This document shows, in pieces, positions 6,850-14,307 of a stretch of 64,000 nt of DNA. This DNA comes from Actinomycetota bacterium (GTDB taxonomy: Bacteria; Actinomycetota; Geothermincolia; Geothermincolales; RBG-13-55-18). The DNA lies in NCBI GenBank assembly GCA_014360685.1, contig JACIXB010000014.1:124001-188000 (forward strand). The letters are read 5' to 3'. The notes below the pieces were generated by a model. That model did not search any database and was not told where the DNA came from. It saw only the letters and a list, made by a program, of their open reading frames with translations. The first letter of the stretch is position 1, and each line of letters starts with the position of its first letter. A program made the translations under genes and the position numbers.

Positions 6850-9174
6850 TCAGGGGATGGTGGCCACCTCGCCGCGGATGGTGACCGGGGTACCCAGGCC
6901 CGCGCAGAGGGAGGCGATCTGGCCCAGCCAGGCGGCGCCCTCCGGACCGCTCATGAAATAAGGCCTTCCGGCGGAGATGCGGACGGGGCGGATCACCGCG
7001 CCGCGGAAGCGCCCGCAGGCCATGGACACCTCCAGGAGCGAGCTGTAGGTTCCCTGCACGCTCCCGGGGTTGAAGACGAAATTCCCCAGGCTGTAAGCGA
7101 TGAGCCTGCCCTTGTACACCTCCAGGCCTTGGACCACGTGGGGGTGGTGCCCCAGCACCAGGTCGGCTCCGTGGTCCACGGCGAGGTGCGCCAGGTACCT
7201 CTGGCGGGAGGTGGGGTTGTACTCCTTTTCCACTCCCCAGTGGAAGGAGACCACCACCAGGTCGGAGCTTCGCCGGGCCGCGGAGACCTCGGCGGCTATT
7301 CGCCCGGGGTCCGAGGCGTCCGCCACCCCCGGGTAGCCGGGCCCCGCCGGCCAGCCATAGTAGTTCACGTCGTTGTAGGCCAGGAAGGCTACCCGCAGAC
7401 CGCCGGCGTTAAGGTAAGCGGGGGTTCGGGCCTGGAGGTTATCGGCTCCCGAGCCGCAGTGGGCGATGCCGTTGGCCTCCAGGTGGAAGAGGGTGTCCAA
7501 GAGTGCCTCCGCCCCGTAATCCCGGGCATGGTTGTTGGCGTGGGAGACCACGTCGAACCCCGCGCCCCGCATGGCGGGTAGGGCCGCCGGGTTTCCCCGG
7601 AAGGTGAACCCCTTGCCCGGCACCGGGCTACCCCGGTAGGAAACGGCGCATTCCAGGTTGGCGAAGGCCAGGTCCGCCGCCTGCAGCGGGCCGGCGACGG
7701 CGGTCCACGGGTACTCGTAGCCGTATCCCAGGTCGAACTGGTCCAGGTCCAGGTTGACGTCCCCCACACAGGCCAGGGTGCACCCGGCGAGGGGGAGATA
7801 GGCGAAGTACATGGGGCGCTCCGCCACCACCGGCCGGTCGGATTCCAGGCGCACCGAGAACTCCCTGTCCCCGCCCACCACCTCGCGGGCGCTCAGGGTG
7901 AGGCGGCACCGGGGAGGCAGCGCGAGGCGGCGCTCGGCGAGGATCCCCGAGGGATCCATGAAGGTGGCCCGTAGGTCGGCGGTCTCCCCGCCGGGGTTCA
8001 TCACGCAGAGGTAATCGTCGAAACCGCCCAGGGTGCACCCCTCGGCGAAGAAAAGCTCCCCCGCGGGCCGGGTTATGCCGGGGGAGATGTGCCCGCCCAG
8101 GATGTTTCCCGGATAGGAGAAGTACATGGGCCTTTCCGCCACCAAGGGAACGGTGGAGGTTACCTCGCAGGAGAGGTCCTTTCCGGGGCCCGCCGCCTGG
8201 TTCACGTAAACCGTGTGGCGGCGCCGGGCGGGCAACGCGAGATTCACCTCCTGGAGCTCGCCTTCGGGGGACATGAAGGAAAGGCGTACCGCGGCCTCCC
8301 GCTCGCCGGGATTGAGCAGGCAGATCCACTCCTCGAAGCCCTCCCGCGTGCAGCCCTCAGCGAAATACCACTTGTTGGAAAGTTCCGCGGACCCCAGGGC
8401 GACGTGGCCGCCGTCCCAGGCGCCGCGGTAGTTGAAGTACATGGGCCTCTCCGCCACCACAGGGAGGGAGGAGGAGAGCCGCATGGAAACGTCACGGTCC
8501 GGGGGCACGAGGTCGTTAACGCGCAGGGTGTGGCGGCGGCCGGGACCCAGGTCGAAGGCGGTGCGCAGGTTCTCTCCCTGGCCCACTCCCAGGAGAAAAT
8601 CCACCTCCACCCTGGCCTCCGCCTGGCCGGGGTTGGCCACGCAGAGCCAGGTCTCGAAGCCGGGGCGCGTGCAGCCTTCGGCGAAGAACCAGGTGGGGGA
8701 GGCGGAGGGAGCGCCGTGCTCGCAGTGACCGCCCGCCCAACCCCCCGCTCCGTAACGGAAGTAGACGGAGCGCTCGGCGATCACCGGCACCCCGGACTCC
8801 AGGGACACCGACACGTCATGGCCCGCCCCCGCGGCCTGGTTGACGTGGAGGGTCAGGCGGCTGCGGGGGGAAACGGTGGTTCGGAGGGGCGTCCCTTCGC
8901 CGTGGGGAAGGAGGAAACGGAAGAGGAGATCGCCGGCCTCATCACCGGGGTTGAGGACGCATATCCATTCCTCGAAGCCGGGGCGCGTGCAGCCCTCGGC
9001 GAAGAACCAGGTCCTGGAGGCGGCCGGCACCGCGCCGGTGCAATGCCCGCCTGTCCATTCCGCCCTCGTGGAACTAGGCGCGGGGAAGAGGGAGAAGGCG
9101 AATGGCAAGAGGAACATGCCTACCGCCAGGAGGGACCGGCAAAGGCGTGCCCGGCGAAGGGAGACAGCTTTCAT
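6850..9174 (-). CDS. Secreted CapA-like metallophosphoesterase with four N-terminal 'AEGCT' repeats
   Basis: 774 residues from ATG 9174. A signal peptide (LLAVGMFLLPFAFSLFPAPS) is followed by four repeats of about 110 residues. Each starts (W/L)(F/Y)FAEGCT..GF(E/D)(E/D/T)(W/Y) and ends near V(I/V/L)AER(P/S)(M/V)YF.Y. The last about 300 residues form a CapA/PgsA-type phosphoesterase: GDVNLDLD, ANLECAVS, SHANNHARDYG, FHWGVE and GHHPHVVQGLE carry the metal-binding Asp, Asn and His residues. CapA-like proteins act in poly-gamma-glutamate or envelope polymer production. The repeats, also seen at 14-17 kb and 45-48 kb, probably form surface stalk or adhesion modules. The upstream GGAG fits the start. 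Confidence 0.85.
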   Translation of the reverse strand: MKAVSLRRARLCRSLLAVGMFLLPFAFSLFPAPSSTRAEWTGGHCTGAVPAASRTWFFAEGCTRPGFEEWICVLNPGDEAGDLLFRFLLPHGEGTPLRTTVSPRSRLTLHVNQAAGAGHDVSVSLESGVPVIAERSVYFRYGAGGWAGGHCEHGAPSASPTWFFAEGCTRPGFETWLCVANPGQAEARVEVDFLLGVGQGENLRTAFDLGPGRRHTLRVNDLVPPDRDVSMRLSSSLPVVAERPMYFNYRGAWDGGHVALGSAELSNKWYFAEGCTREGFEEWICLLNPGEREAAVRLSFMSPEGELQEVNLALPARRRHTVYVNQAAGPGKDLSCEVTSTVPLVAERPMYFSYPGNILGGHISPGITRPAGELFFAEGCTLGGFDDYLCVMNPGGETADLRATFMDPSGILAERRLALPPRCRLTLSAREVVGGDREFSVRLESDRPVVAERPMYFAYLPLAGCTLACVGDVNLDLDQFDLGYGYEYPWTAVAGPLQAADLAFANLECAVSYRGSPVPGKGFTFRGNPAALPAMRGAGFDVVSHANNHARDYGAEALLDTLFHLEANGIAHCGSGADNLQARTPAYLNAGGLRVAFLAYNDVNYYGWPAGPGYPGVADASDPGRIAAEVSAARRSSDLVVVSFHWGVEKEYNPTSRQRYLAHLAVDHGADLVLGHHPHVVQGLEVYKGRLIAYSLGNFVFNPGSVQGTYSSLLEVSMACGRFRGAVIRPVRISAGRPYFMSGPEGAAWLGQIASLCAGLGTPVTIRGEVATIP

Positions 9175-9506
9175 GGAGCAATCTCCAGGCCTCGCATCCC
9201 CGCCTTTCACGCGAGCTCCCCTCTATACCGCTTTCCGCCGCCACGTGGTGGGTACGGCACCGCCGTGGGTCCAGAAGCCTCGGTCATGCATCCACCCCGC
9301 ATGCCACGGTGGTCAGCGGCGAATCGTGTACGCACCGGTATCATGAGCCCTTGGTTCAGTGGTAACTCCTGGCAATATATTACCAGAACCGGAACCGGGA
9401 AGTTCCAGGAGCGGGTGCGTGTTTTTCGAGGCGTTACACGGGATGAAAAGCCTTGCTTTCACGCCAGGCGTCCCGCATGGCATTCCCTCCCCCGTGACGC
9501 GGAGTC
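9175..9506. other. Intergenic region, no gene seen
   Basis: 332 bp upstream of the CapA-like gene and downstream of the GNAT gene. A TGGTAA ... TTACCA inverted pair flanks an AT-rich centre at about 9358-9386. Nothing else stands out. Confidence 0.35.
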
Positions 9507-10625
9507 CTACACCAGGTCGGTATCCGCCCAGGTCAGGACCCAGTTGTCCAGGTTACAGGCGTGATCGCGGTCCAGGCCCGGGTCGTAGACATGCAGGGTG
9601 ACGTTCAAGGCGCGCGGGAGGAAGCGGTTGGGCACCTTCACGAAGCCGAGGCTCCTCAAGGCCCTGGTGTAGGCGTTCCTGCCGGTCATCAGGCAGGTGA
9701 CGGCCTCCACGCCTTGCGCCTCGAGGCGCTCGAGGGCCGCGTTCAGCAGCCTTCTCGCCGCCGGGATGTCGGGAGGGTCCACCAGGAGGTCGACGATGAA
9801 ACCCAGCCTGAACCCCTGGTATTCCATGGCCGCCAAGACGGCGTACCCGCCGGGTCCTGTGTCCCGCCCCCGGGGTTCCAGGAGCACGATGGCGTATTCC
9901 CTCTGCGGGTTCTGGTCGAACCTCCAGTGGAGGAAACGCGCGTCCCTCTTGAAGTATATCCCGCACCCGGGGCGCCTGAACTCGGCGTCGCCGGGTATGC
10001 TACCCGCGAACCTCTCCCTGACCTGGATGGAGAATCTCCTGGAAAACCATGGAAATGAAAGCAGGCGGTACATGCTTCGCAGGACGACGTTGGTCGCGGC
10101 GACAACGCGGGAGGGCGGGGAGCCCCACCCCGCCGCCCGCAGGGCCGCTCCGGCATCCGTCAGCCTCCAGTAGATGGGTGCCTCGTCCAGGATGTGAGGT
10201 TGTTTCTTCCGGGTTACCGGTGTGGAGCTGGGGCTGGGAAAGGCCACGTGCAGGGCGCACCACTCCGCCAGTTTTTTCCGGCAGGCTTCGATGAGCAGGC
10301 CCCCCAGGCCCTTCCGCTGGAGGTCGGGTCGGATCATGAAATCCACGCGCAGCGCGGCCGGCAGTTCTTTCCCCCCATAGACGAGGGTGAAGGGAAGGGC
10401 GGCGTAGTGGCCGCAGAGGTCCCCCTCCCGGTCCCGTAGAAGGACGATGTTCTCCCTGGCCCCGGCCAGGCTCGCGTACTTCCATCGCCAGGTCTCCAGG
10501 CTGAGCTCCCGGCCGAAGGCCTTTTTAAAGAGGTCGAGGATGTCCTCCTCGTCTCCTTCGCGGTAGCCGGTCAGCTCGATCCCTTCCGGAAAACGGTCCG
10601 CTATTCCCTCCCTTTGCCCGCACAC
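9507..10625 (-). CDS. GNAT-family N-acetyltransferase
   Basis: 372 residues with an N-terminal acetyltransferase domain: GYREGDEEDILDLFKKAFG, then the acyl-CoA-binding region DFMIRPDLQRKGLGGLLIEA (the Q/R-x-x-G-x-G/A loop, about residues 93-112). A second half (about 190-372) contains a further GNAT-like stretch FIVDLLVDPPD ... RRLLNAALERLEAQGVEAV, so the protein may be a tandem GNAT, as in Eis-like enzymes. Substrate unknown. The start is taken as the GTG at 10625 without a strong ribosome-binding site; a directly repeated 59-bp sequence begins 6 bp upstream. It could instead start some codons later. Confidence 0.75.
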   Translation of the reverse strand: MCGQREGIADRFPEGIELTGYREGDEEDILDLFKKAFGRELSLETWRWKYASLAGARENIVLLRDREGDLCGHYAALPFTLVYGGKELPAALRVDFMIRPDLQRKGLGGLLIEACRKKLAEWCALHVAFPSPSSTPVTRKKQPHILDEAPIYWRLTDAGAALRAAGWGSPPSRVVAATNVVLRSMYRLLSFPWFSRRFSIQVRERFAGSIPGDAEFRRPGCGIYFKRDARFLHWRFDQNPQREYAIVLLEPRGRDTGPGGYAVLAAMEYQGFRLGFIVDLLVDPPDIPAARRLLNAALERLEAQGVEAVTCLMTGRNAYTRALRSLGFVKVPNRFLPRALNVTLHVYDPGLDRDHACNLDNWVLTWADTDLV

Positions 10626-10630
10626 GGCCG

Positions 10631-10811
10631 TGCGCTCCTTTCCCCCTCCCGCGCTCGCGGGCTCCCGTTTCCCCGTCCTATGCCGTACCCCCGGGTGCCA
10701 ACCTTGAGGATACCGTTAGCGTCAATGGTCCTGCGCTCCTTTCCCCCTCCCGCGCTCGCGGGCTCCCGTTTCCCCGTCCTATGCCGTACCTTCGGGCCGC
10801 CTCCCTTGAGG
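10631..10811. repeat. Two-copy direct repeat (59 bp, period 101 bp)
   Basis: A 59-bp sequence beginning TGCGCTCCTTTCCCCCTCCC at 10631-10689 returns unchanged at 10732-10790. The following about 20 bp (containing CCTTGAGGAT-A/G-CCGT) are also similar, so the unit is about 101 bp. It fills part of a gap of about 420 bp (10626-11043) in which I see no gene. Confidence 0.8.
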
Positions 10812-11043
10812 ATGCCGTGGGCGCCCACGGCCTTGGGGGTCCCGGCCTTACGCCCGCGCTCCCGCGGTCTCCCGGCCGCGCTCCCTCCGTCCGGGGCCAC
10901 GGATGGAAAGTGTCGGTGGAACCCCGGGGCCCTGGATGCCCTGGATCCCCTTCCGCCCCCGGCGACCCTTGGCCCAACCCCCCGCGACTTACGAGCCGTG
11001 CCGTTCCGGAAACGTCGGCGCGTCCGGCTCCGTCGTCCCGGGA

Positions 11044-12825
11044 TCACGGGCGGGAAAAACGGCCGGCCAGTTCACGCGCCTCCGAGGCCAGGCCCGGAGG
11101 TGTTTCACCGCGGTAGACGGCGGCTATCCAGCCGGCGATGAGCTTCATTTCCCCGCTCCCCATCCCCAGGCGGGTGACCTCGGCGGTACCCAGCCTGCCC
11201 CAAGCGTCGATGAATATACCATTAATTTCCAGTTCGCGGCACAGGCCCTCCGCCTCCACCGGCTCCAGCCCCAGGAGGACCTGGTGGGAGGCGGTGAAAC
11301 CCCGATCGGCGAAGCGCACGGGGACCCCGCGGGCGTGGAGGGCCTTGGCCAGGGCCACGGTGTTCTCCACCACGCGCCTCCCGTAAGAGGGGTCGCTCAG
11401 CAGCTCTTCCAAGGCCACCCCCAGGGCGGCGATGCGGTTGAGGTGGGGGTTGTCCACCAGGCCGATGCCCTCCTCCAGGTCCAGCTCCAGGAATTTCCTG
11501 AGCCGATCGGCGAGCTCTCCCCGGTTGGTGAGGATGATCCCACCTTGGGGACCGAAAAGGGTCTTATGCGTGCTGCCCATGAGGATATCCGCCCCCTCGC
11601 GCAGGGGATCCTGGAAGCCACCGCAGGCGATGATCCCCAGGACGTGGGAGCCGTCGTAGGCCAGGAGGCAGGGATGTCCGGCCTCCTCCAGCCCCCGGCG
11701 GATCTCCGCCACGGGGTGGGGGAAGGGGAAGAAGGAGGCGCCGAGGAAGGCCACCTTGACCCCCTCGCGTGCCAGGAGCTCGACGGTCTCCTCCACCCGG
11801 ATCTCCAGGTTATGCGGGTCGGCGGGGATTGGCACGCGCCGGCGGTGGAACTTCTCCACCCCGAAGGGATATCCCCCGGCGTCGAAGGGAAGGGTGGCCA
11901 CCGCCTCGCCGGGGGAGGTGAAGGAGAAGAGGACGGCCAGGACGCACATGTTCCCGGAGAGGGGCGTTACCAGCGCGTGCCGCGCCCCGAAGACCTTCCG
12001 GGCCAGGCTCTCCGTCTCCTCCACCACCCGCCGGGCGTAAAGGGAGCCGCCGTACCCCTGCGCCGGGTAGCGCCCCGCCAGGTCGCTTCCCAGGGCCCTG
12101 CCGACGGCGCGAGAGACCCTGTTTTCCGAGGCCACCAGGTTAATGCCCCCGCGGCGCAGTTCCTCGTGCGCCGCCAGCAAGTGAGCAAGCCTTGAGCCTC
12201 CGGGTGCTGTCTCATCATTTTCCCCGGCTCCCGGTTCGAAGAGGGTATCCAAGGTCTCCTCAAGGTCCAGGAGGCGCCGGCCGAGCCTCACCAGCTCCTC
12301 GTCCCAGCGCAGCTTTTCCAAAAGCTCCGGGACGCTCCACGCGGGAAGGCCCCTTATCCTGGAGGCCGCTTTGCCCACCGTGTCCTGGAGGCGCTCCATG
12401 AGCTCCTCGACCTCCTGCTTCCTCAGCGCTTCGCCGGAGGCCTCCTCGCCCCCGCGCCTCCTGTCCCGGATGGAGAGGAGGCAATCGGCGTAGCGGCGCA
12501 GGATTCGCCGGTAGATCAGGGGGAGGCGCTTGAAGCCCTCCGGAAGGCTGGAAAGTCTTTCCATACCGGGGATCTCCCCCAGGCCCTCCTCGAAGCGCTC
12601 CAGCACGTGGCGGTGCAGGTCCAGCCTGGGGGGTTGGCCGAACCGCGCCTCGCGGAAGGCGGCGCCGGCGGCGCCGGATATCCTCTCCAGCGGCTCGGCG
12701 AAGAGCCGGTCCGCGTCCTCCCGGGCCTTGCGGCGCATGGCGAGCTTGTGGTTGAGCAGGACCGCGGTCACGCCGCCGCCCGCCAGTATACCCACCAAGC
12801 TCAATACCAGGTTCTCCCAACCCAT
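11044..12825 (-). CDS. Membrane-anchored protein with C-terminal serine hydroxymethyltransferase-like domain
   Basis: 593 residues. Residues about 5-25 form one hydrophobic helix (LVLSLVGILAGGGVTAVLL) followed by a basic patch, then about 170 residues of charged helices. From about residue 215 the chain reads as a PLP fold-type I SHMT-like domain: NLVASENRVS, YPAQGYGGSLYA, DGSHVLG (Asp-x-x-His at the cofactor) and MGSTHKTLFGPQGG with the Schiff-base Lys. Canonical glyA proteins are about 415 residues with no membrane helix and read TTTHKTLRGPRGG at the lysine. It could act on serine/glycine or another beta-hydroxy amino acid; the anchor suggests work at the membrane face. Confidence 0.8.
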   Translation of the reverse strand: MGWENLVLSLVGILAGGGVTAVLLNHKLAMRRKAREDADRLFAEPLERISGAAGAAFREARFGQPPRLDLHRHVLERFEEGLGEIPGMERLSSLPEGFKRLPLIYRRILRRYADCLLSIRDRRRGGEEASGEALRKQEVEELMERLQDTVGKAASRIRGLPAWSVPELLEKLRWDEELVRLGRRLLDLEETLDTLFEPGAGENDETAPGGSRLAHLLAAHEELRRGGINLVASENRVSRAVGRALGSDLAGRYPAQGYGGSLYARRVVEETESLARKVFGARHALVTPLSGNMCVLAVLFSFTSPGEAVATLPFDAGGYPFGVEKFHRRRVPIPADPHNLEIRVEETVELLAREGVKVAFLGASFFPFPHPVAEIRRGLEEAGHPCLLAYDGSHVLGIIACGGFQDPLREGADILMGSTHKTLFGPQGGIILTNRGELADRLRKFLELDLEEGIGLVDNPHLNRIAALGVALEELLSDPSYGRRVVENTVALAKALHARGVPVRFADRGFTASHQVLLGLEPVEAEGLCRELEINGIFIDAWGRLGTAEVTRLGMGSGEMKLIAGWIAAVYRGETPPGLASEARELAGRFSRP

Positions 12826-13354
12826 GGCCGCGGACCCTCCCCTCGGCGACGCGATCGGCCTTTACCTGACGTCGGAAGGTCGACCCCCAAGACTTCCGTT
12901 CCCGGAAGACAAGACCAATATAAACGATGACCGTGTCAACTTCACCGGACAGTGGATCGCGCCGGGCGAGGGGCCTCGCCGTCCCGCCACCCCGGCCGGG
13001 GACCGGCTCGCCTCTGACGGCGCGGAAAGCCCGGATTGACGCGCGAAGACGGGAGGGATCATGCAGGGCAAGCGGCGCGTGGCCGCGGCGTCAGCCTCTC
13101 CGCCGGCCGGCCCCCCTTCTCCGGCCCCGGTTCCTCTTCCGCAAGCTGCGGGAATGCCTGCCCCACGCCCTTCTCCGGCCCCTTACCCGGGCCATCCTCT
13201 CCGACCTACCACCCGGACGCCTTCCCCTACGGAGTGCTCTTCGCCCTCTACCCGCCGGGCTACGGCAGGAGCTCGGCGATGGCCTGAACGGCGGGCTTTA
13301 AGGCGGAGTCGTTGCCGGGCACCCTTGCGCTCCGCGCGGCTGGAAAGTAACGCC
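12826..13354. other. Intergenic region, no gene seen
   Basis: 529 bp of GC-rich DNA upstream of the SHMT-like gene and downstream of rubrerythrin. No coding signal, repeat or promoter is strong enough to report. Confidence 0.4.
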
Positions 13355-13380
13355 AAAGGAGGCCCGTCGGCCGGGCCTCC
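13355..13380 (-). terminator. Terminator downstream of rubrerythrin
   Basis: On the minus strand GGAGGCCCGG and CGGGCCTCC form a hairpin immediately followed by TTT. It lies about 25 bp after the rubrerythrin stop. Confidence 0.75.
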
Positions 13381-13405
13381 CTCGTCCCATGGGCACAACC
13401 GGTTT

Positions 13406-13897
13406 TCAGTCTACCTTCTTGAACATCTTCCGGGGGGCGCCGCAGATGGGGCACTTCTCGGGGGGTTCGCCCTCCACGGTATTCCCGCAGACCTGGCATA
13501 CATAATAATCGACTTCCTCGTTGTTACCCAGGTTCTCCAGCGCCTTCCGGTACAGCCCGGCGTGGATCTCCTCCACGGCGTTGGCGTTGGCGAAGGAGAC
13601 GTAGGCGGCGTCGTTGCCCTCCGCCTTGGCCTCCTCCATCATCCTGGGGTACATGGAGCGGAACTCCGCCGTCTCCCCCTCGATGGCCTGGCGCAGGTTC
13701 TCCTCCGTGGAGCCGATGCCCCCCATGACCCTCAGGTGGGCGTGGGCGTGCACCGTCTCCGCCTCGGCGGCGGCGCGGAAGAGCTTGGCCACCTGGGCGT
13801 ACCCCTCCTCCTCGGCCTTCTTGGCGAAGGCCAGGTACTTGCGGTTGGCCTGGGATTCCCCGGCGAAGGCCTCCTTCAGGTTGTCCATGGTGCTCAT
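13406..13897 (-). CDS. rbr: Rubrerythrin
   Basis: 163 residues from ATG 13897 (AAGGAGGTAAGG just upstream). The N-terminal four-helix diiron domain has EAFAGESQANRKYLAFA, EAETVHAHAHLR, EGETAEFRSMYPRM and EIHAGLYRKAL, the usual carboxylate/histidine set. The C-terminal rubredoxin-like domain is YYVCQVCGNTVEG ... CPICGAP, four cysteines for one iron. Rubrerythrin reduces hydrogen peroxide in anaerobes and microaerophiles, so this gene points to a strict or facultative anaerobic life style. It has its own terminator and is probably monocistronic. Confidence 0.95.
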   Translation of the reverse strand: MSTMDNLKEAFAGESQANRKYLAFAKKAEEEGYAQVAKLFRAAAEAETVHAHAHLRVMGGIGSTEENLRQAIEGETAEFRSMYPRMMEEAKAEGNDAAYVSFANANAVEEIHAGLYRKALENLGNNEEVDYYVCQVCGNTVEGEPPEKCPICGAPRKMFKKVD

Positions 13898-14260
13898 CCT
13901 TACCTCCTTAAACCGTTTTTCCCGTTCTCCGTGAGACATCGCCGGTTAATATATTCCCGTTATGCCAGCGGATCAACCATGACCAGGATCAGGCACAAGG
14001 CGGTTTGTGAGGATTCTCGTGGTGGGTGGGCGCCCTGGCGGGATAGGGGAAGATGGGATAAGGGAAGGGTGTGATGACGATGAAATCGAAGGCACCCTTC
14101 CTTTCGGCGTGGTAAGTGTCCCTTCCCGGCCGACAGCCATTGATTGGATCGCCGCCTGTCAGAGTCATTGGCAATATTTGGGTTGTTACGGATAAGGCGG
14201 CGATATGGGTGGGAGGCTTTGCCAGGTGAATGCCGAGCTAGTGGATGGTGGGAGGAAACC
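13898..14260. other. Intergenic region, no gene seen
   Basis: About 360 bp holding the rubrerythrin promoter region on the minus strand. I see no clear hexamers and no small gene. Confidence 0.35.
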
Positions 14261-14295
14261 GGAAGGAGGCCGTCTCCCGCGGACGGCCTCCTTCC
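14261..14295 (-). terminator. Strong hairpin downstream of the beta-propeller gene
   Basis: A perfect 14-bp stem, GGAAGGAGGCCGTC and GACGGCCTCCTTCC, around a 7-nt loop, 13 bp after the stop codon at 14308. There is no long T run, so it may act as a transcript end or stabiliser. Confidence 0.65.
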
Positions 14296-14307
14296 GCGTC
14301 ACTCCCG

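Noticed and set aside
8089-9564. A 491-codon plus-strand frame opposite the CapA-like gene
   Set aside because: Antisense shadow of the repeat protein; no motifs, no start site, and the opposite strand carries a signal peptide and catalytic residues.
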